NCBI RefSeq assembly: GCF_900289045.1
Contig: NZ_LT985188.1
Coordinates: forward strand, 3,348,001-3,412,000
DNA from: Micropruina glycogenica
GTDB lineage: Bacteria > Actinomycetota > Actinomycetes > Propionibacteriales > Propionibacteriaceae
Direction: 5' to 3'
Length of the DNA: 64,000 bases
Part shown: piece by piece, positions 42,507 through 50,779 of the stretch
Numbering within the stretch: the stretch's first letter is position 1
Layout: each line of letters starts with the position of its first letter
The notes under the pieces: model-generated
Told to the model about the DNA's origin: nothing
What the model saw: the letters and a program-made list of their open reading frames with translations, nothing else
Databases searched by the model: none
Made by a program: the position numbers and the translations under genes

Positions 42507-42668
42507 ATGACCAAGTGGGAGTACGTCACGGTGCCGGTGCTGGTGCACGTGACCAAGCAGATTCTCGACCAGTGGGGCGCCGACGGGTGGGAGCTGGTGC
42601 AGGTGGTTCCGGGGCCCAACCCGCAGAACCTCGTCGCCTACCTGAAGCGGCCGCTGGAGGACGGGTGA
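42507..42668 (+). CDS. DUF4177-like small protein
   Basis: A 53-residue protein from ATG 42507 to TGA 42666-42668. Its pattern [32 protein letters not shown] is the typical DUF4177 beta-alpha-beta unit. A small gene in this position before RidA is also present in mycobacteria. Function is unknown. It overlaps the start of the RidA gene (GTGA), so the two are translationally coupled. Confidence 0.85.
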   Translation: MTKWEYVTVPVLVHVTKQILDQWGADGWELVQVVPGPNPQNLVAYLKRPLEDG

Positions 42669-43156
42669 ACGACGAGCTGGACGGCCTGACGCCGTCCCAG
42701 CGTCTCGCCGAGTTGGGGCTGGTGTTGCCTGCGGTGGCCAGGCCGCTGGCCGCCTACGTGCCCGCGGTCGCCTCCGCCGGGCAGGTGTTCACCTCGGGTC
42801 AGTTGCCCACCGTGAACGGCACCCTGATCGCCACCGGCAAGGTGGGTGCCGAGGTCGGGCTCGAGGTGGCGATCGAAGCGGCCCGGGTGGCGGCGTTGAA
42901 CGCCCTGGCCGCGGCTGCGGCTCAGGCGGGCGGCCTCGACAACATTCGACGCGTGGTGCGCGTGGTGGTGTTCGTGGCCTCCGACCCGTCCTTCACCGCG
43001 CAGCCGCAGGTCGCCAACGGGGCCAGCGAGCTGTTCGGCCAGATCTTCGGGGTCCTCGGCGTGCACGTACGCTCGGCGGTGGGCGTCTCGGTGCTGCCGC
43101 TGGACGCACCCGTCGAACTCGAACTGGTCGTCGAGGCCAGCGCCGCGGCGTTCTGA
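42665..43156 (+). CDS. RidA/YjgF family protein
   Basis: A 163-residue Rid protein with the trimeric chorismate-mutase-like fold: [42 protein letters not shown] and [14 protein letters not shown]. Family members hydrolyse reactive enamine/imine intermediates. The canonical catalytic Arg of RidA near the C-terminal RxxVxV is replaced in the pattern [19 protein letters not shown], where an Arg is still present, so activity is plausible. The GTG at 42665 overlaps the DUF4177 stop, and its own stop overlaps nth. Confidence 0.88.
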   Translation: MNDELDGLTPSQRLAELGLVLPAVARPLAAYVPAVASAGQVFTSGQLPTVNGTLIATGKVGAEVGLEVAIEAARVAALNALAAAAAQAGGLDNIRRVVRVVVFVASDPSFTAQPQVANGASELFGQIFGVLGVHVRSAVGVSVLPLDAPVELELVVEASAAAF

Positions 43157-43848
43157 TGGAAACCCGCACGGCGCTCGTCAGGCGGGCCAGGGCGATCAAC
43201 CGCACCCTGGCCGCCACCTACCCCGACGCGCGCTGTGAACTCGACTTTTGCAACCCGCTGGAGTTGCTGGTCGCCACAATTTTGAGCGCCCAGTCGACCG
43301 ACAAACGGGTCAACCTGGTGACCCCGGCGGTGTTCGCGCGCTACCCGAACGCGGCCGCCTACGCCGCGGCCGAGCGCGAGACGCTGGAGCAGTTGATTCA
43401 CCCCACCGGCTTCTTTCGCGCCAAGTCCGACGCTCTGATCAAGCTGGGGGCCGCCCTGGTGGAGCGCTTCGGCGGCGAGGTGCCGGGGCGCCTGAAAGAC
43501 CTCGTCACGCTGCCCGGGGTGGGTCGCAAGACCGCCAATGTAGTGCTGGGCAACGCGTTCGACGTGCCGGGCATCACCACCGACACTCACTTCATGCGGT
43601 TGTCGGCACGCTTCGGCTGGTCTGACTCGGCCAAGCCCGACGTGGTCGAGGCCGAAGTGGGCTCACTGTTCCCGCGCAGCGACTGGACGCAGCTCTCGCA
43701 CAACGTGATCTGGCACGGTCGCCGGTGCTGCCACGCGAGGCGTCCGGCCTGTGGGGCGTGCCCGGTGGCGCGCCTGTGCCCCAGCTACGGCGAGGGGCCC
43801 ACCGACCCCAAGGTCGCGGTGAAACTACTGCGAGAGCCGCGCGGATGA
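43156..43848 (+). CDS. nth: Endonuclease III
   Basis: A 230-residue DNA glycosylase/AP lyase for oxidised pyrimidines. It has the helix-hairpin-helix [12 protein letters not shown] with catalytic Lys125, Asp143 in TTDTHFMR, and the C-terminal 4Fe-4S loop [17 protein letters not shown] with C-x6-C-x2-C-x5-C spacing. The ATG at 43156 shares its first base with the RidA stop. The stop overlaps the next gene (ATGA). Operon order RidA-nth-TlpA-Nudix is as in mycobacteria. Confidence 0.97.
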   Translation: METRTALVRRARAINRTLAATYPDARCELDFCNPLELLVATILSAQSTDKRVNLVTPAVFARYPNAAAYAAAERETLEQLIHPTGFFRAKSDALIKLGAALVERFGGEVPGRLKDLVTLPGVGRKTANVVLGNAFDVPGITTDTHFMRLSARFGWSDSAKPDVVEAEVGSLFPRSDWTQLSHNVIWHGRRCCHARRPACGACPVARLCPSYGEGPTDPKVAVKLLREPRG

Positions 43849-44531
43849 GCCGCGGGCGCGCTCCGTCGTTCCGGCGTCTTCCGTCATTCCGGCGAACGCC
43901 GGAATCTCGCTTGGCCCGCGTGTCGGCTGCGGCCGTGGCGGTGCTCATGCTGCTCGCCGGCTGCACGATCACGCGCGTCGAAGAGCCATCGGCCAGCTCC
44001 GACCCGACCTTTGTTCCGGCGACGCAGGCCGAGGTGCTGCAGGCACGAAAGGCGGCCGGCATCGCGGCGTGCCCCGAGTCGTCCGAGACGGTGGCGGCCC
44101 GACCCGACGGCTTGCCCGACCTGACGCTCGACTGCCTGGGCGGCGACTCGACGGTGCGGTTGGCCGGGCTGCGCGGCAAACCGATGGTGATCAACCTGTG
44201 GGCGCAGTGGTGCGCGCCGTGCCGTGCCGAGTCGCCGTTTCTGCGTGAGTTCGCGCAGGTCGGCAAGGGCAAGGTGCTGCTGCTCGGGCTGAACTACGCC
44301 GACCCGCGGCCCGAACTGGCGGTCGAGTTCGCGTCGCTGGTGGGTTGGAAGTACCCGCAAATGGCTGATCCCGACCGACGGTTGGGCGCGGCGCTGGCAC
44401 TGCCGGTGGCGATCCCGATCACGCTGTTCGTCGACGCCGACGGACGCCTGGTGCGCACCTACATCGGCGGCGTGCACTCCTACGACGAACTCAAGCAGCT
44501 CACCCATGACGAGCTCGGTGTGACGTTGTGA
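43845..44531 (+). CDS. TlpA-like thioredoxin-fold lipoprotein
   Basis: A 228-residue extracytoplasmic thiol-disulfide protein. It has a lipobox LLAGC (Cys40), a TlpA/ResA-type thioredoxin domain with WCAPC (Cys123, Cys126) and the cis-Pro segment [13 protein letters not shown]. Homologue of Rv3673c by position. The first ~22 residues ([20 protein letters not shown]) lie before the hydrophobic signal core and are encoded by family B repeats. A downstream start at the GTG in [11 protein letters not shown] would give a normal lipoprotein signal. ATG 43845 is coupled to nth by an ATGA overlap. Confidence 0.9.
   Translation: MSRGRAPSFRRLPSFRRTPESRLARVSAAAVAVLMLLAGCTITRVEEPSASSDPTFVPATQAEVLQARKAAGIAACPESSETVAARPDGLPDLTLDCLGGDSTVRLAGLRGKPMVINLWAQWCAPCRAESPFLREFAQVGKGKVLLLGLNYADPRPELAVEFASLVGWKYPQMADPDRRLGAALALPVAIPITLFVDADGRLVRTYIGGVHSYDELKQLTHDELGVTL
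43882..43908 (+). repeat. Family B repeat inside the TlpA-like gene
   Basis: CGTCATTCCGGCGAACGCCG followed by GAATCTC is a full copy of the family B hairpin. A degenerate copy (CGTCGTTCCGGCG) lies 19 bp upstream. Both are read as part of the N-terminal extension of the lipoprotein. Confidence 0.85.
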
Positions 44532-45169
44532 CTCGGTTCGACCTCGAACCCTTGCGCACCGCGCTCGCCGGCCCCGAGGCGGCGGCCGCGGTGGCGTCGC
44601 GGCGGGCCGCGGGCGGGCGACCGGCTGCGGTGCTGATCGCGCTGGCCCAATACCCGCAGGCCACCAGCGTGGTGTTGGTCGAAAAGGACGCCCGGCTGCG
44701 CACCCACGCCGGCCAGGTGGCCTTTCCCGGCGGCGGCATCGAGCCGGCCGACGTGTCGGCGGTCGCCGGAGCGCTGCGCGAGGCCGACGAAGAGGTGGGG
44801 TTGGCGCCGTCCGAGATCGACGTGTTGGGGGTGTTGCCGCCGGCGCACGTCCGGGCGTCCGACTTCGACGTGACGGCGGTGGTGGGGGCGTGGCAGGCGC
44901 CGCGACCGCTGGTGCCCGTCGACGTGGGCGAGATCGCGGCGGTGCACAGCGTGCCCCTCGACGTGCTGCTCGACCCGGCCAACCGGGTCACCTGGAGGCA
45001 CGAGTCGGGCTTCGAGGGGCCCGGTTTCGTGGTCGGCGAACTGTTCGTGTGGGGGTTCACCGCCTACCTGCTCGACGGGCTGTTCGACCTGGCCGGTTGG
45101 ACCCGGCCGTGGCGCCGCGAGCGGCTGGCCGAGATTCCCGAGCGCTTTCTGCGCGGACGCCGCCGGTAG
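44528..45169 (+). CDS. Nudix hydrolase (CoA-pyrophosphatase-like)
   Basis: A 213-residue Nudix enzyme. The Nudix box is GGGIEPADVSAVAGALREAD followed by EEVGL (G-x5-E-x7-REUxEExGU, slightly expanded), preceded by HAGQVAFPGG, the NuCoA motif of CoA diphosphatases. Homologous in position to Rv3672c. The GTG start overlaps the preceding stop (GTGA). Last gene of the DUF4177-RidA-nth-tlpA-nudix operon; marP (Rv3671c), which follows in mycobacteria, is replaced here by a GH13 gene. Confidence 0.92.
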   Translation: MTRFDLEPLRTALAGPEAAAAVASRRAAGGRPAAVLIALAQYPQATSVVLVEKDARLRTHAGQVAFPGGGIEPADVSAVAGALREADEEVGLAPSEIDVLGVLPPAHVRASDFDVTAVVGAWQAPRPLVPVDVGEIAAVHSVPLDVLLDPANRVTWRHESGFEGPGFVVGELFVWGFTAYLLDGLFDLAGWTRPWRRERLAEIPERFLRGRRR

Positions 45170-45174
45170 CTGAG

Positions 45175-45243
45175 CGCCACTGGAGGGTTGTGCCGCCGCT
45201 TCGCCGTGGCCGGCGAAAGTGGCGTGATTTCCGTCCAGTGGCG
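45175..45243. repeat. Spaced inverted repeat between the Nudix and GH13 genes
   Basis: CGCCACTGGA (45175-45184) and TCCAGTGGCG (45234-45243) pair perfectly. Between them TCGCCG/CGGCGA (45201-45216) forms a small inner hairpin. It may act as the operon terminator although no U tract follows. Confidence 0.55.
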
Positions 45244-45273
45244 GTGATGGACGCCCTGCGGCAGGATCGTGGT

Positions 45274-46965
45274 ATGACGTGGTGGAAGAGTTCCGTGGTC
45301 TATCAGATCTACCCCCGATCGTTCGCCGACAGTGACGGTGACGGCATCGGCGACGTGCGCGGCATCATCGATCATCTCGACCACCTGAGCGCTCTTGGTG
45401 TCGACGTGCTCTGGCTGTCGCCGATCTACCGCTCGCCGCAAGACGACAACGGTTACGACATCAGCGACTACACCGACATCGACCCGTTGTTCGGCACGCT
45501 GGCCGACGTCGACGAGTTGATCGCGGCCCTGCATCAGCGGGGCATGAAGCTGGTGATGGATCTGGTGGTCAACCACACCTCTGATGAGCACCAGTGGTTC
45601 ATCGACAGTCGTGACCCTGCCTCTGACAAGCGCGATTGGTATGTGTGGCGACCCGCCCGTGAGGGTTTCGAGCCGGGTGCCGAGGGTGCCGAGCCGACCA
45701 ACTGGGGGTCGTACTTCACCGGCTCGGCGTGGCAGTACGACGAGGCGTCGGGTGAGTACTACCTGCATCTGTTCAGCCGCAAGCAGCCCGACCTCAATTG
45801 GGAGAACCCGTCGGTTCGCCAGGCGGTCTACGCGATGATGAACTGGTGGGTCGAGCGCGGCGTCGACGGTTTTCGCATGGATGTGATCAACCTGATCAGC
45901 AAGACCCTGCCGCTGGTCGACGGCGAGCCGACGCCCGGGCTGGGCGGGCTGTGTTACGACCCGGGCATGGTGGCCAACGGGCCGCGGCTGGAGGAGTTCC
46001 TCAAAGAGATGAACGCCGCCGTCGGGCTGTCGCAGCGGCAACTGTTCACCGTGGGCGAGATGCTCGCGGTCGACGTCGACCACGCCCGCCGGTACACCTC
46101 GTTCGAGGCGGACGAGCTGGGCATGGTGTTCACCTTCGAGCACATGAGCCTCGACCAGCAGCCGGGGGTGAGCAAGTTCTTTCTGGCCCCGCTGCACCTG
46201 CCCGACCTCAAGGCGAACCTGGCGTTGTGGCAGTACGGGTTGGCCGATGACGGCTGGAACTCGCTGTACTGGAACAACCACGACCAGCCGCGGGTCGTCA
46301 GCCGGTTCGGCGACGACTCCGACGAGTTCAGGGTCACCTCGGCCAAGACGCTCGGCACGGTGCTGCACATGCTGCGCGGCACGCCGTACGTCTACCAGGG
46401 CGAGGAACTGGGCATGACGAACGCGGGCTACACCGAGGCCGAACAGTACGCCGACATCGAGTCGGTGAACTTCTACCGGCTGGCGACGGCTGCCGGGTTG
46501 CCGGTCGAAGCGGTGCTCACCGGGCTGGCGGCCAAGAGTCGTGACAACGCGCGCACTCCGGTGCAGTGGACCGAGGGCCCGAACGCCGGCTTCACGTCAG
46601 GACGTCCGTGGCTGCCCGTGAACGCCAACCACGTCACCATCAACGCCGACGCGGCAAGGGCCGATGCCGGCTCGGTGTTTCACCACTACCGACGGCTGAT
46701 CGGGCTGCGGCACGACCACGAGGTGGTGCGTGAGGGTCGGTTCGAGTTGTTGCTGCCCGACCACGAGCAGATTTTCGCCTACACGCGCACGCTGGGCGAT
46801 CAGGTGCTGGTGACGGTGGCCAACATGTCGTCGCACGAGGTGCGGCTGCAACCGGGCGACGTGCCGGACGTCACCGGGGCCGAGGTGCTGATCGCGACCC
46901 ACGAGCAGCCGACGGTGGACGTGCTGCGGCCGTGGGAGTCGGCGGTCTACCTGGTCGGGTCGTGA
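45274..46965 (+). CDS. GH13 alpha-glucosidase / oligo-1,6-glucosidase
   Basis: A 563-residue GH13 enzyme: barrel residues 1-480 and a small C-terminal beta domain. The conserved regions are DLVVNHTSDEH, GFRMDVINL with nucleophile Asp203, TVGEML with acid Glu262, and NNHDQPR with Asp337. The DxDxDG calcium loop (DSDGDGIGD) near the N terminus and overall layout fit oligo-1,6-glucosidase/MalL or trehalose-6-phosphate hydrolase subfamilies. No signal peptide, so cytoplasmic. The ATG at 45274 has AGGA 7 nt upstream. No transporter is adjacent, so the physiological sugar is unknown. Confidence 0.93.
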   Translation: MTWWKSSVVYQIYPRSFADSDGDGIGDVRGIIDHLDHLSALGVDVLWLSPIYRSPQDDNGYDISDYTDIDPLFGTLADVDELIAALHQRGMKLVMDLVVNHTSDEHQWFIDSRDPASDKRDWYVWRPAREGFEPGAEGAEPTNWGSYFTGSAWQYDEASGEYYLHLFSRKQPDLNWENPSVRQAVYAMMNWWVERGVDGFRMDVINLISKTLPLVDGEPTPGLGGLCYDPGMVANGPRLEEFLKEMNAAVGLSQRQLFTVGEMLAVDVDHARRYTSFEADELGMVFTFEHMSLDQQPGVSKFFLAPLHLPDLKANLALWQYGLADDGWNSLYWNNHDQPRVVSRFGDDSDEFRVTSAKTLGTVLHMLRGTPYVYQGEELGMTNAGYTEAEQYADIESVNFYRLATAAGLPVEAVLTGLAAKSRDNARTPVQWTEGPNAGFTSGRPWLPVNANHVTINADAARADAGSVFHHYRRLIGLRHDHEVVREGRFELLLPDHEQIFAYTRTLGDQVLVTVANMSSHEVRLQPGDVPDVTGAEVLIATHEQPTVDVLRPWESAVYLVGS

Positions 46966-46998
46966 TTCAGGCTGTGAGGCGTGCGTTCTGGCGCCTTC

Positions 46999-47071
46999 GT
47001 TGAGCTTGTCTTCGCTGGTCGAGCTTGTCGAGACCCGTTGCGGCCAGGGGTTTCGAGACACTCAACCAACG
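46999..47071. repeat. Family A repeats after the GH13 gene
   Basis: Copies GTTGAGCTTGTCTTCG, CTGGTCGAGCTTGTCGAGAC and TTTCGAGACACTCAACCAAC lie in both orientations in the gap between convergent genes. Confidence 0.75.
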
Positions 47072-47105
47072 GCCCGCGTTTGATCGGCGATTCGCTGGGT
47101 TCTGC

Positions 47106-47630
47106 TCAGGAACCGGGCGGTACGAAGGTGGGCCTCGTCGACGTTCCTGCCGTGATGCTCGGGGCGGCCTTGCGGGCGGCCTTGCGAGCCTCGACTTCGG
47201 CCTCAGCCTGGGACTGGCCGCGCGCGAGTGCGTCCTTGACCGCGTCGACGGAGTCTTCGGCCTGCTTGATCGTGGCCTGCGGGCCCTTGGCGGCGGCGAC
47301 CTTGTTCTTGCCGACCAGCGCCAGTACGCCGGCGATCAGGAACAGCACCACAGCCATGATCACCAAGCCCATGCAGGCGGCCAGGAACGGCGCCCAGCCC
47401 AGCGAAGTGGCGAACCAGTTCGCAACCAGCGCCGACAGGCCCAGAAACACCAGCGCCAGCCCGTTGATGCCGAAGTAGCCCGCAGCACCGAACAAGCCGG
47501 CGCCGATACCGGCCGACTTCACCTGCGGCACCAGTTCGGCCTTGGCGAGTTCGACCTCGCCGCGCACGATGGTGGTGACGTCGGCCTGAATGGCCTTGAT
47601 CGCGTCCGCGATGTCTAGCTGGTTCGCCAT
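47106..47630 (-). CDS. Actinobacterial Holin-X family membrane protein
   Basis: A 174-residue protein of the phage_holin_3_6/DUF1469 (Holin-X) type. It has an N-terminal amphipathic helix (DIADAIKAIQADVTTIVRGE, then VELAKAEL), two transmembrane helices, and a basic/acidic Ala-rich C-terminal coiled segment (SQAEAEVEARKAARKAA). Despite the name these are chromosomal and not necessarily holins; many lie near envelope genes. Single gene, function unknown. Confidence 0.85.
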   Translation of the reverse strand: MANQLDIADAIKAIQADVTTIVRGEVELAKAELVPQVKSAGIGAGLFGAAGYFGINGLALVFLGLSALVANWFATSLGWAPFLAACMGLVIMAVVLFLIAGVLALVGKNKVAAAKGPQATIKQAEDSVDAVKDALARGQSQAEAEVEARKAARKAAPSITAGTSTRPTFVPPGS

Positions 47631-47757
47631 GTGAAAGCCGCCCTTTCGCTGCTGTGTCGTTCAGCCTAGTGGGCAGCCGACGGGCTGTCTGGCCTCCTTT
47701 GGGACCGATCTTGGGGTCGGCGAGCGTGCAGACGGTCACCGAGCGGCGTTGCGGCGG

Positions 47758-48498
47758 TCAGAGCTGAATCTGCAGGCCGTCGTCTGGCAGGTCGAGCGGA
47801 GCGGTCAACTCGGTGTGATCGACCCGGGCACGCCAGCACAGCACCCGGTAGGGCAGCAGCAGCGGCTCGGGCGGGCGGGCCGCGTTCTCGTAGAGGGCGG
47901 CGACGTCGGCCAGCAACGCGTCGCGGGTGGCGTCGTCCAACTGCTGGGCCACCGGCGTGCGTTCGACCATCGACAGCAGCCCGTCCCGATCGATCGGCAC
48001 CCAGCGCCTGAACGCCCGGGTTTCGACGGTGGGAAAGTAGGCACTGTCGTCGAGCGCCTGCAGCGAATCGGTGCCGTAGTCGCCGCTCATCGCCTGCGCG
48101 TCGACCTGACGCACCAGCGCCACCAGACGTTTCACCCACGGCACCGAGTCGTCGCGAACCGTGTAGCTGATGCCGAGGCGGCCACCGGGACGCAGCACGC
48201 GGGCGAACTCCGAAAGGGCCAGCCCGGGCGCCAACTGGTGAAAGCTCTGGGCGAGCAGCACGCGCTCGAACGTGCACGGCGCCAGCGGCAGGGCCTCGGC
48301 GGCGGCCACCAGCGGAATGGCCGAGGGGGCGCGGCGCAGCATGGCGGAAACGCCGGCACGGTCGCGATCGACCAGCGTGAGGGGCTGGCCGGCCAGACCC
48401 GCCGCAAAAGGCGATGCGGAGCGTCCGATCACCAGCGTGGGGCCGTTCGAGCCCTCGACGAGCCAGTCGAGGGCGTTCGGCAGGCTCGAGGTGGTCAC
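47758..48498 (-). CDS. Class I SAM-dependent methyltransferase
   Basis: A 246-residue methyltransferase with shortened motif I (TLVIGRSASPFAAGLAGQP), LVDRDRAG, and LPLAPCTFERVLLAQSFHQL, LRPGGRLGISY (motifs II-V). The glycine-rich loop is atypical (IGRSAS rather than GxGxG), which may weaken SAM binding or mark a subfamily. It is divergent from the tad operon, with a strong 21-bp hairpin between them. Confidence 0.82.
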   Translation of the reverse strand: MTTSSLPNALDWLVEGSNGPTLVIGRSASPFAAGLAGQPLTLVDRDRAGVSAMLRRAPSAIPLVAAAEALPLAPCTFERVLLAQSFHQLAPGLALSEFARVLRPGGRLGISYTVRDDSVPWVKRLVALVRQVDAQAMSGDYGTDSLQALDDSAYFPTVETRAFRRWVPIDRDGLLSMVERTPVAQQLDDATRDALLADVAALYENAARPPEPLLLPYRVLCWRARVDHTELTAPLDLPDDGLQIQL

Positions 48499-48562
48499 GC
48501 TGGCATCGTACGGGGCCGACGCACCGTGGTGCCGCGCGTGGCCGGATGTCGACGATCACCTT

Positions 48563-48617
48563 CACGCCGATCAGTTTGAACACCCGAGCGGTGTTGGTGT
48601 TCAAACTGATCGGCGTG
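48563..48617. repeat. Perfect 21-bp inverted repeat upstream of the tad operon
   Basis: The 21 bp beginning CACGCCGATCAGTTTGAA at 48563 (to 48583) are exactly complementary to 48597-48617, with a 13-nt loop. No T tract follows, so a terminator is unlikely. It ends within the first possible tadZ start codon (GTG 48615), so it could bind a dimeric regulator or fold in the 5' mRNA over the start. Confidence 0.9.
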
Positions 48618-49628
48618 GACGACGTGATGGTGGTTTCGGCCAATGCCGAGGTGCGCGACCTGGTGACCACGGCGGCGGTGGCGTTGGGTCAGCGCCCCGC
48701 CCTGTGCGACCCGAGCGAACTGGGCGGCCGGTGGCAGACGGCTTCGACCGTGTTCGTCGGGGTCGATGCCGCGGCCGAGGTCGCGGCACTGGCCCTGCCG
48801 CGCCGAGACCGCGTGTTTCTGGTCGGGCGTGACGTGGGGGCGGCCGCGTTGTGGTCGATGCCGTTGGGGGCCGAGGTGATCGTGCTGCCCGAGGGGCGGG
48901 CCTGGCTGTCGACGGTGTTGGCCGGTCCGGGCAGCCAGGGCACCGGGCGAGTGACGGTGCTGCTCGGCGGTTCGGGCGGCGTGGGCACCTCGACGCTGGC
49001 CGCCTCACTGGCCTGGACGGCGTCCAAGTCGGGGTCGTCGGTGGCCCTGGTCGATGCCGACCGGTTGGGCGGTGGCATCGACCTGCTGCTCGGGGCCGAG
49101 CAGACCACCGGCTGGCGGTGGCCGCGCTTCACTGCTGCCGAGGGAGTGCTCGGCGATCTGCGCGAGTTTCTGCCGGTCGTCGACGGGGTGGCCGTGGTGT
49201 CGATGGCCCGAGGGCCCGACCTCGACCTGGCCCGCGAACCACTCACCGCGGTACTCGGCTCGCTGCAGCGCACGTACGACCACGTCGTCATCGACCCCGG
49301 CCGCTGGGTCGGGGCAGCGGCGCGCGAATCGGTGCGCCACGCGTCCCGCACCCTGGTCGTGGTGGGCGGAAGCGTCCGAGGGCTGGCGGCCGCCGGTCAG
49401 GCGCTCCGCGCGTTCGAACCGTCCGAAGCCGAACTGGTGGTGCGCCAGCTACCGCCCGCCCGCCTGCCCGACGACGTGGCCGAAGACGTGCTGGGGCTGC
49501 CCGTCGCCGGCCGGCTGCGGCACGACCCACGGCTGGCCGCCGCGGCCGAACGCGGCGAGCGGCCGCCGCTGGGTCGGCGGCGCGGAGGGTTGGGTGCCCT
49601 GTGCGACCGGTTGCTGGAGGCGGCATGA
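48615..49628 (+). CDS. tadZ: TadZ/CpaE-like ATPase (septum-site protein Ssd-like)
   Basis: A protein of about 337 residues. The N-terminal receiver-like domain (VMVVSANAEVRDLVTTAAVA) is followed by a MinD/ParA-like ATPase with deviant P-loop GGSGGVGTSTLAASLAW (Thr where Lys is usual), VALVDADRLGGGIDLLLG and HVVIDPGRW. It is thought to position the Tad secretion apparatus; the mycobacterial homologue is Rv3660c. Starts at 48546, 48615 (GTG) and 48627 (ATG) are all in frame; the first would translate through the 21-bp palindrome, so 48615 or 48627 is preferred. Neither has a clear Shine-Dalgarno sequence. Confidence 0.85.
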   Translation: MDDVMVVSANAEVRDLVTTAAVALGQRPALCDPSELGGRWQTASTVFVGVDAAAEVAALALPRRDRVFLVGRDVGAAALWSMPLGAEVIVLPEGRAWLSTVLAGPGSQGTGRVTVLLGGSGGVGTSTLAASLAWTASKSGSSVALVDADRLGGGIDLLLGAEQTTGWRWPRFTAAEGVLGDLREFLPVVDGVAVVSMARGPDLDLAREPLTAVLGSLQRTYDHVVIDPGRWVGAAARESVRHASRTLVVVGGSVRGLAAAGQALRAFEPSEAELVVRQLPPARLPDDVAEDVLGLPVAGRLRHDPRLAAAAERGERPPLGRRRGGLGALCDRLLEAA

Positions 49629-50779
49629 CCAGCCTGCCGCTCGAAGACATCCGCTCGGTGCTGGGGCGCACCGGTGCCGACCTGACCCCCGGCTCGGTGG
49701 CGGGGGCGCTGCGCGGGCTCGGGTTGCTGGTGTCCGAGAACACGGTGCGCGACACGGTCGATGCACTGCGCCGAGAAAGCGCCGGTGCGGGGCCGTTGGA
49801 GCAGTTGCTCGGCCTGCGCGGCGTCACCGATGTGCTCGTCAACGGCCCGCAGCACGTCTACATCGACCGGGGCGGCGGCCTCGAGGCGGTCGAGAGCCCG
49901 TTCGTCGATGACGACGACGTGCGCCGGCTGGCGGTGCGGCTGGCCGCGGTGGTCGGTCGCCGCCTCGATGAAGGAGCGCCGTATGTTGACGCGCGGCTGC
50001 CCGACGGCACCCGGGTACACGCGCTGCTCGGAGTACTCACCGACGTGGGCACCTGCCTGTCACTGCGGGTGCCGGCTCGCACCAGCCTCACTCTGGACGA
50101 CTGGGTGACCAACCGCACCATGCACCCAGAGGCTGCGCGCTTGCTGCAGGCGCTGGTGGCGGCACGGGGTGCGTTTCTGATCTCGGGCGGCACCGGTTCG
50201 GGCAAGACCACCCTGCTCGCCACCCTGCTGGGCCTAGTCGACCGCAGCCATCGCATCGTGGTGGTCGAAGACTCGCGCGAACTCGCGCCGGCCCATCCGC
50301 ACGTGCTGCGGCTGGAGGCCAGACCCGCCAACGCCGAAGGTGCGGGTGCGGTCGATCTGGCCACGCTGGTGCGGCAGGCGCTGCGTATGCGACCGGACCG
50401 CCTAGTGGTCGGCGAGGTGCGCGGTGCTGAGTTGGCCGACCTGCTCGCCGCCCTGAACACCGGCCACGAGGGCGGCTGCGGCACCGTGCACGCCAACTCG
50501 GCCGCCGACGTGCCGGCCAGACTCGAAGCGCTCGCGGCGTTGGGCGGACTGCCCCGCGCGGCGCTGCACGCCCAGGCCGCCGCGGCGCTCGACGTGCTGG
50601 TGCACATCACCCGATTGCCCGACGGACGGCGCTGGGTGCAGGAGCTGTCGTTGCTGCAGTGGGGCGAGGCGGCTGCCCTGTGCCGTCCGGTGCCCGGCTG
50701 GGAGTTCCCACCCTGCGGTGACCCCGTGCAGCACCCCGGCGCGGCGGAGTTGGCGAAGGCACTGCGATGGCCGCGTTGA
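49625..50779 (+). CDS. tadA: TadA/CpaF secretion ATPase
   Basis: A 384-residue type II/IV secretion ATPase with LRGVTDVLVNGP N-domain, Walker A ISGGTGSGKTTLLATLLG, Asp box VVVEDSRELA, Walker B RPDRLVVGEVRGAE and the His box GCGTVHANSA. It powers assembly of the Flp pilus at the inner face of the membrane. The ATG at 49625 overlaps tadZ (ATGA). The final residues overlap tadB by 13 bp. Confidence 0.95.
   Translation: MTSLPLEDIRSVLGRTGADLTPGSVAGALRGLGLLVSENTVRDTVDALRRESAGAGPLEQLLGLRGVTDVLVNGPQHVYIDRGGGLEAVESPFVDDDDVRRLAVRLAAVVGRRLDEGAPYVDARLPDGTRVHALLGVLTDVGTCLSLRVPARTSLTLDDWVTNRTMHPEAARLLQALVAARGAFLISGGTGSGKTTLLATLLGLVDRSHRIVVVEDSRELAPAHPHVLRLEARPANAEGAGAVDLATLVRQALRMRPDRLVVGEVRGAELADLLAALNTGHEGGCGTVHANSAADVPARLEALAALGGLPRAALHAQAAAALDVLVHITRLPDGRRWVQELSLLQWGEAAALCRPVPGWEFPPCGDPVQHPGAAELAKALRWPR

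Noticed and set aside
47106-47630. Prophage holin and hence a prophage region
   Set aside because: Holin-X proteins are widespread chromosomal genes in actinobacteria, and no other phage genes are present.
48546-48614. Upstream ATG of tadZ at 48546
   Set aside because: It would translate across the perfect 21-bp palindrome, adding a segment with no counterpart in TadZ/Ssd proteins; the receiver-like domain begins at VMVVSAN.
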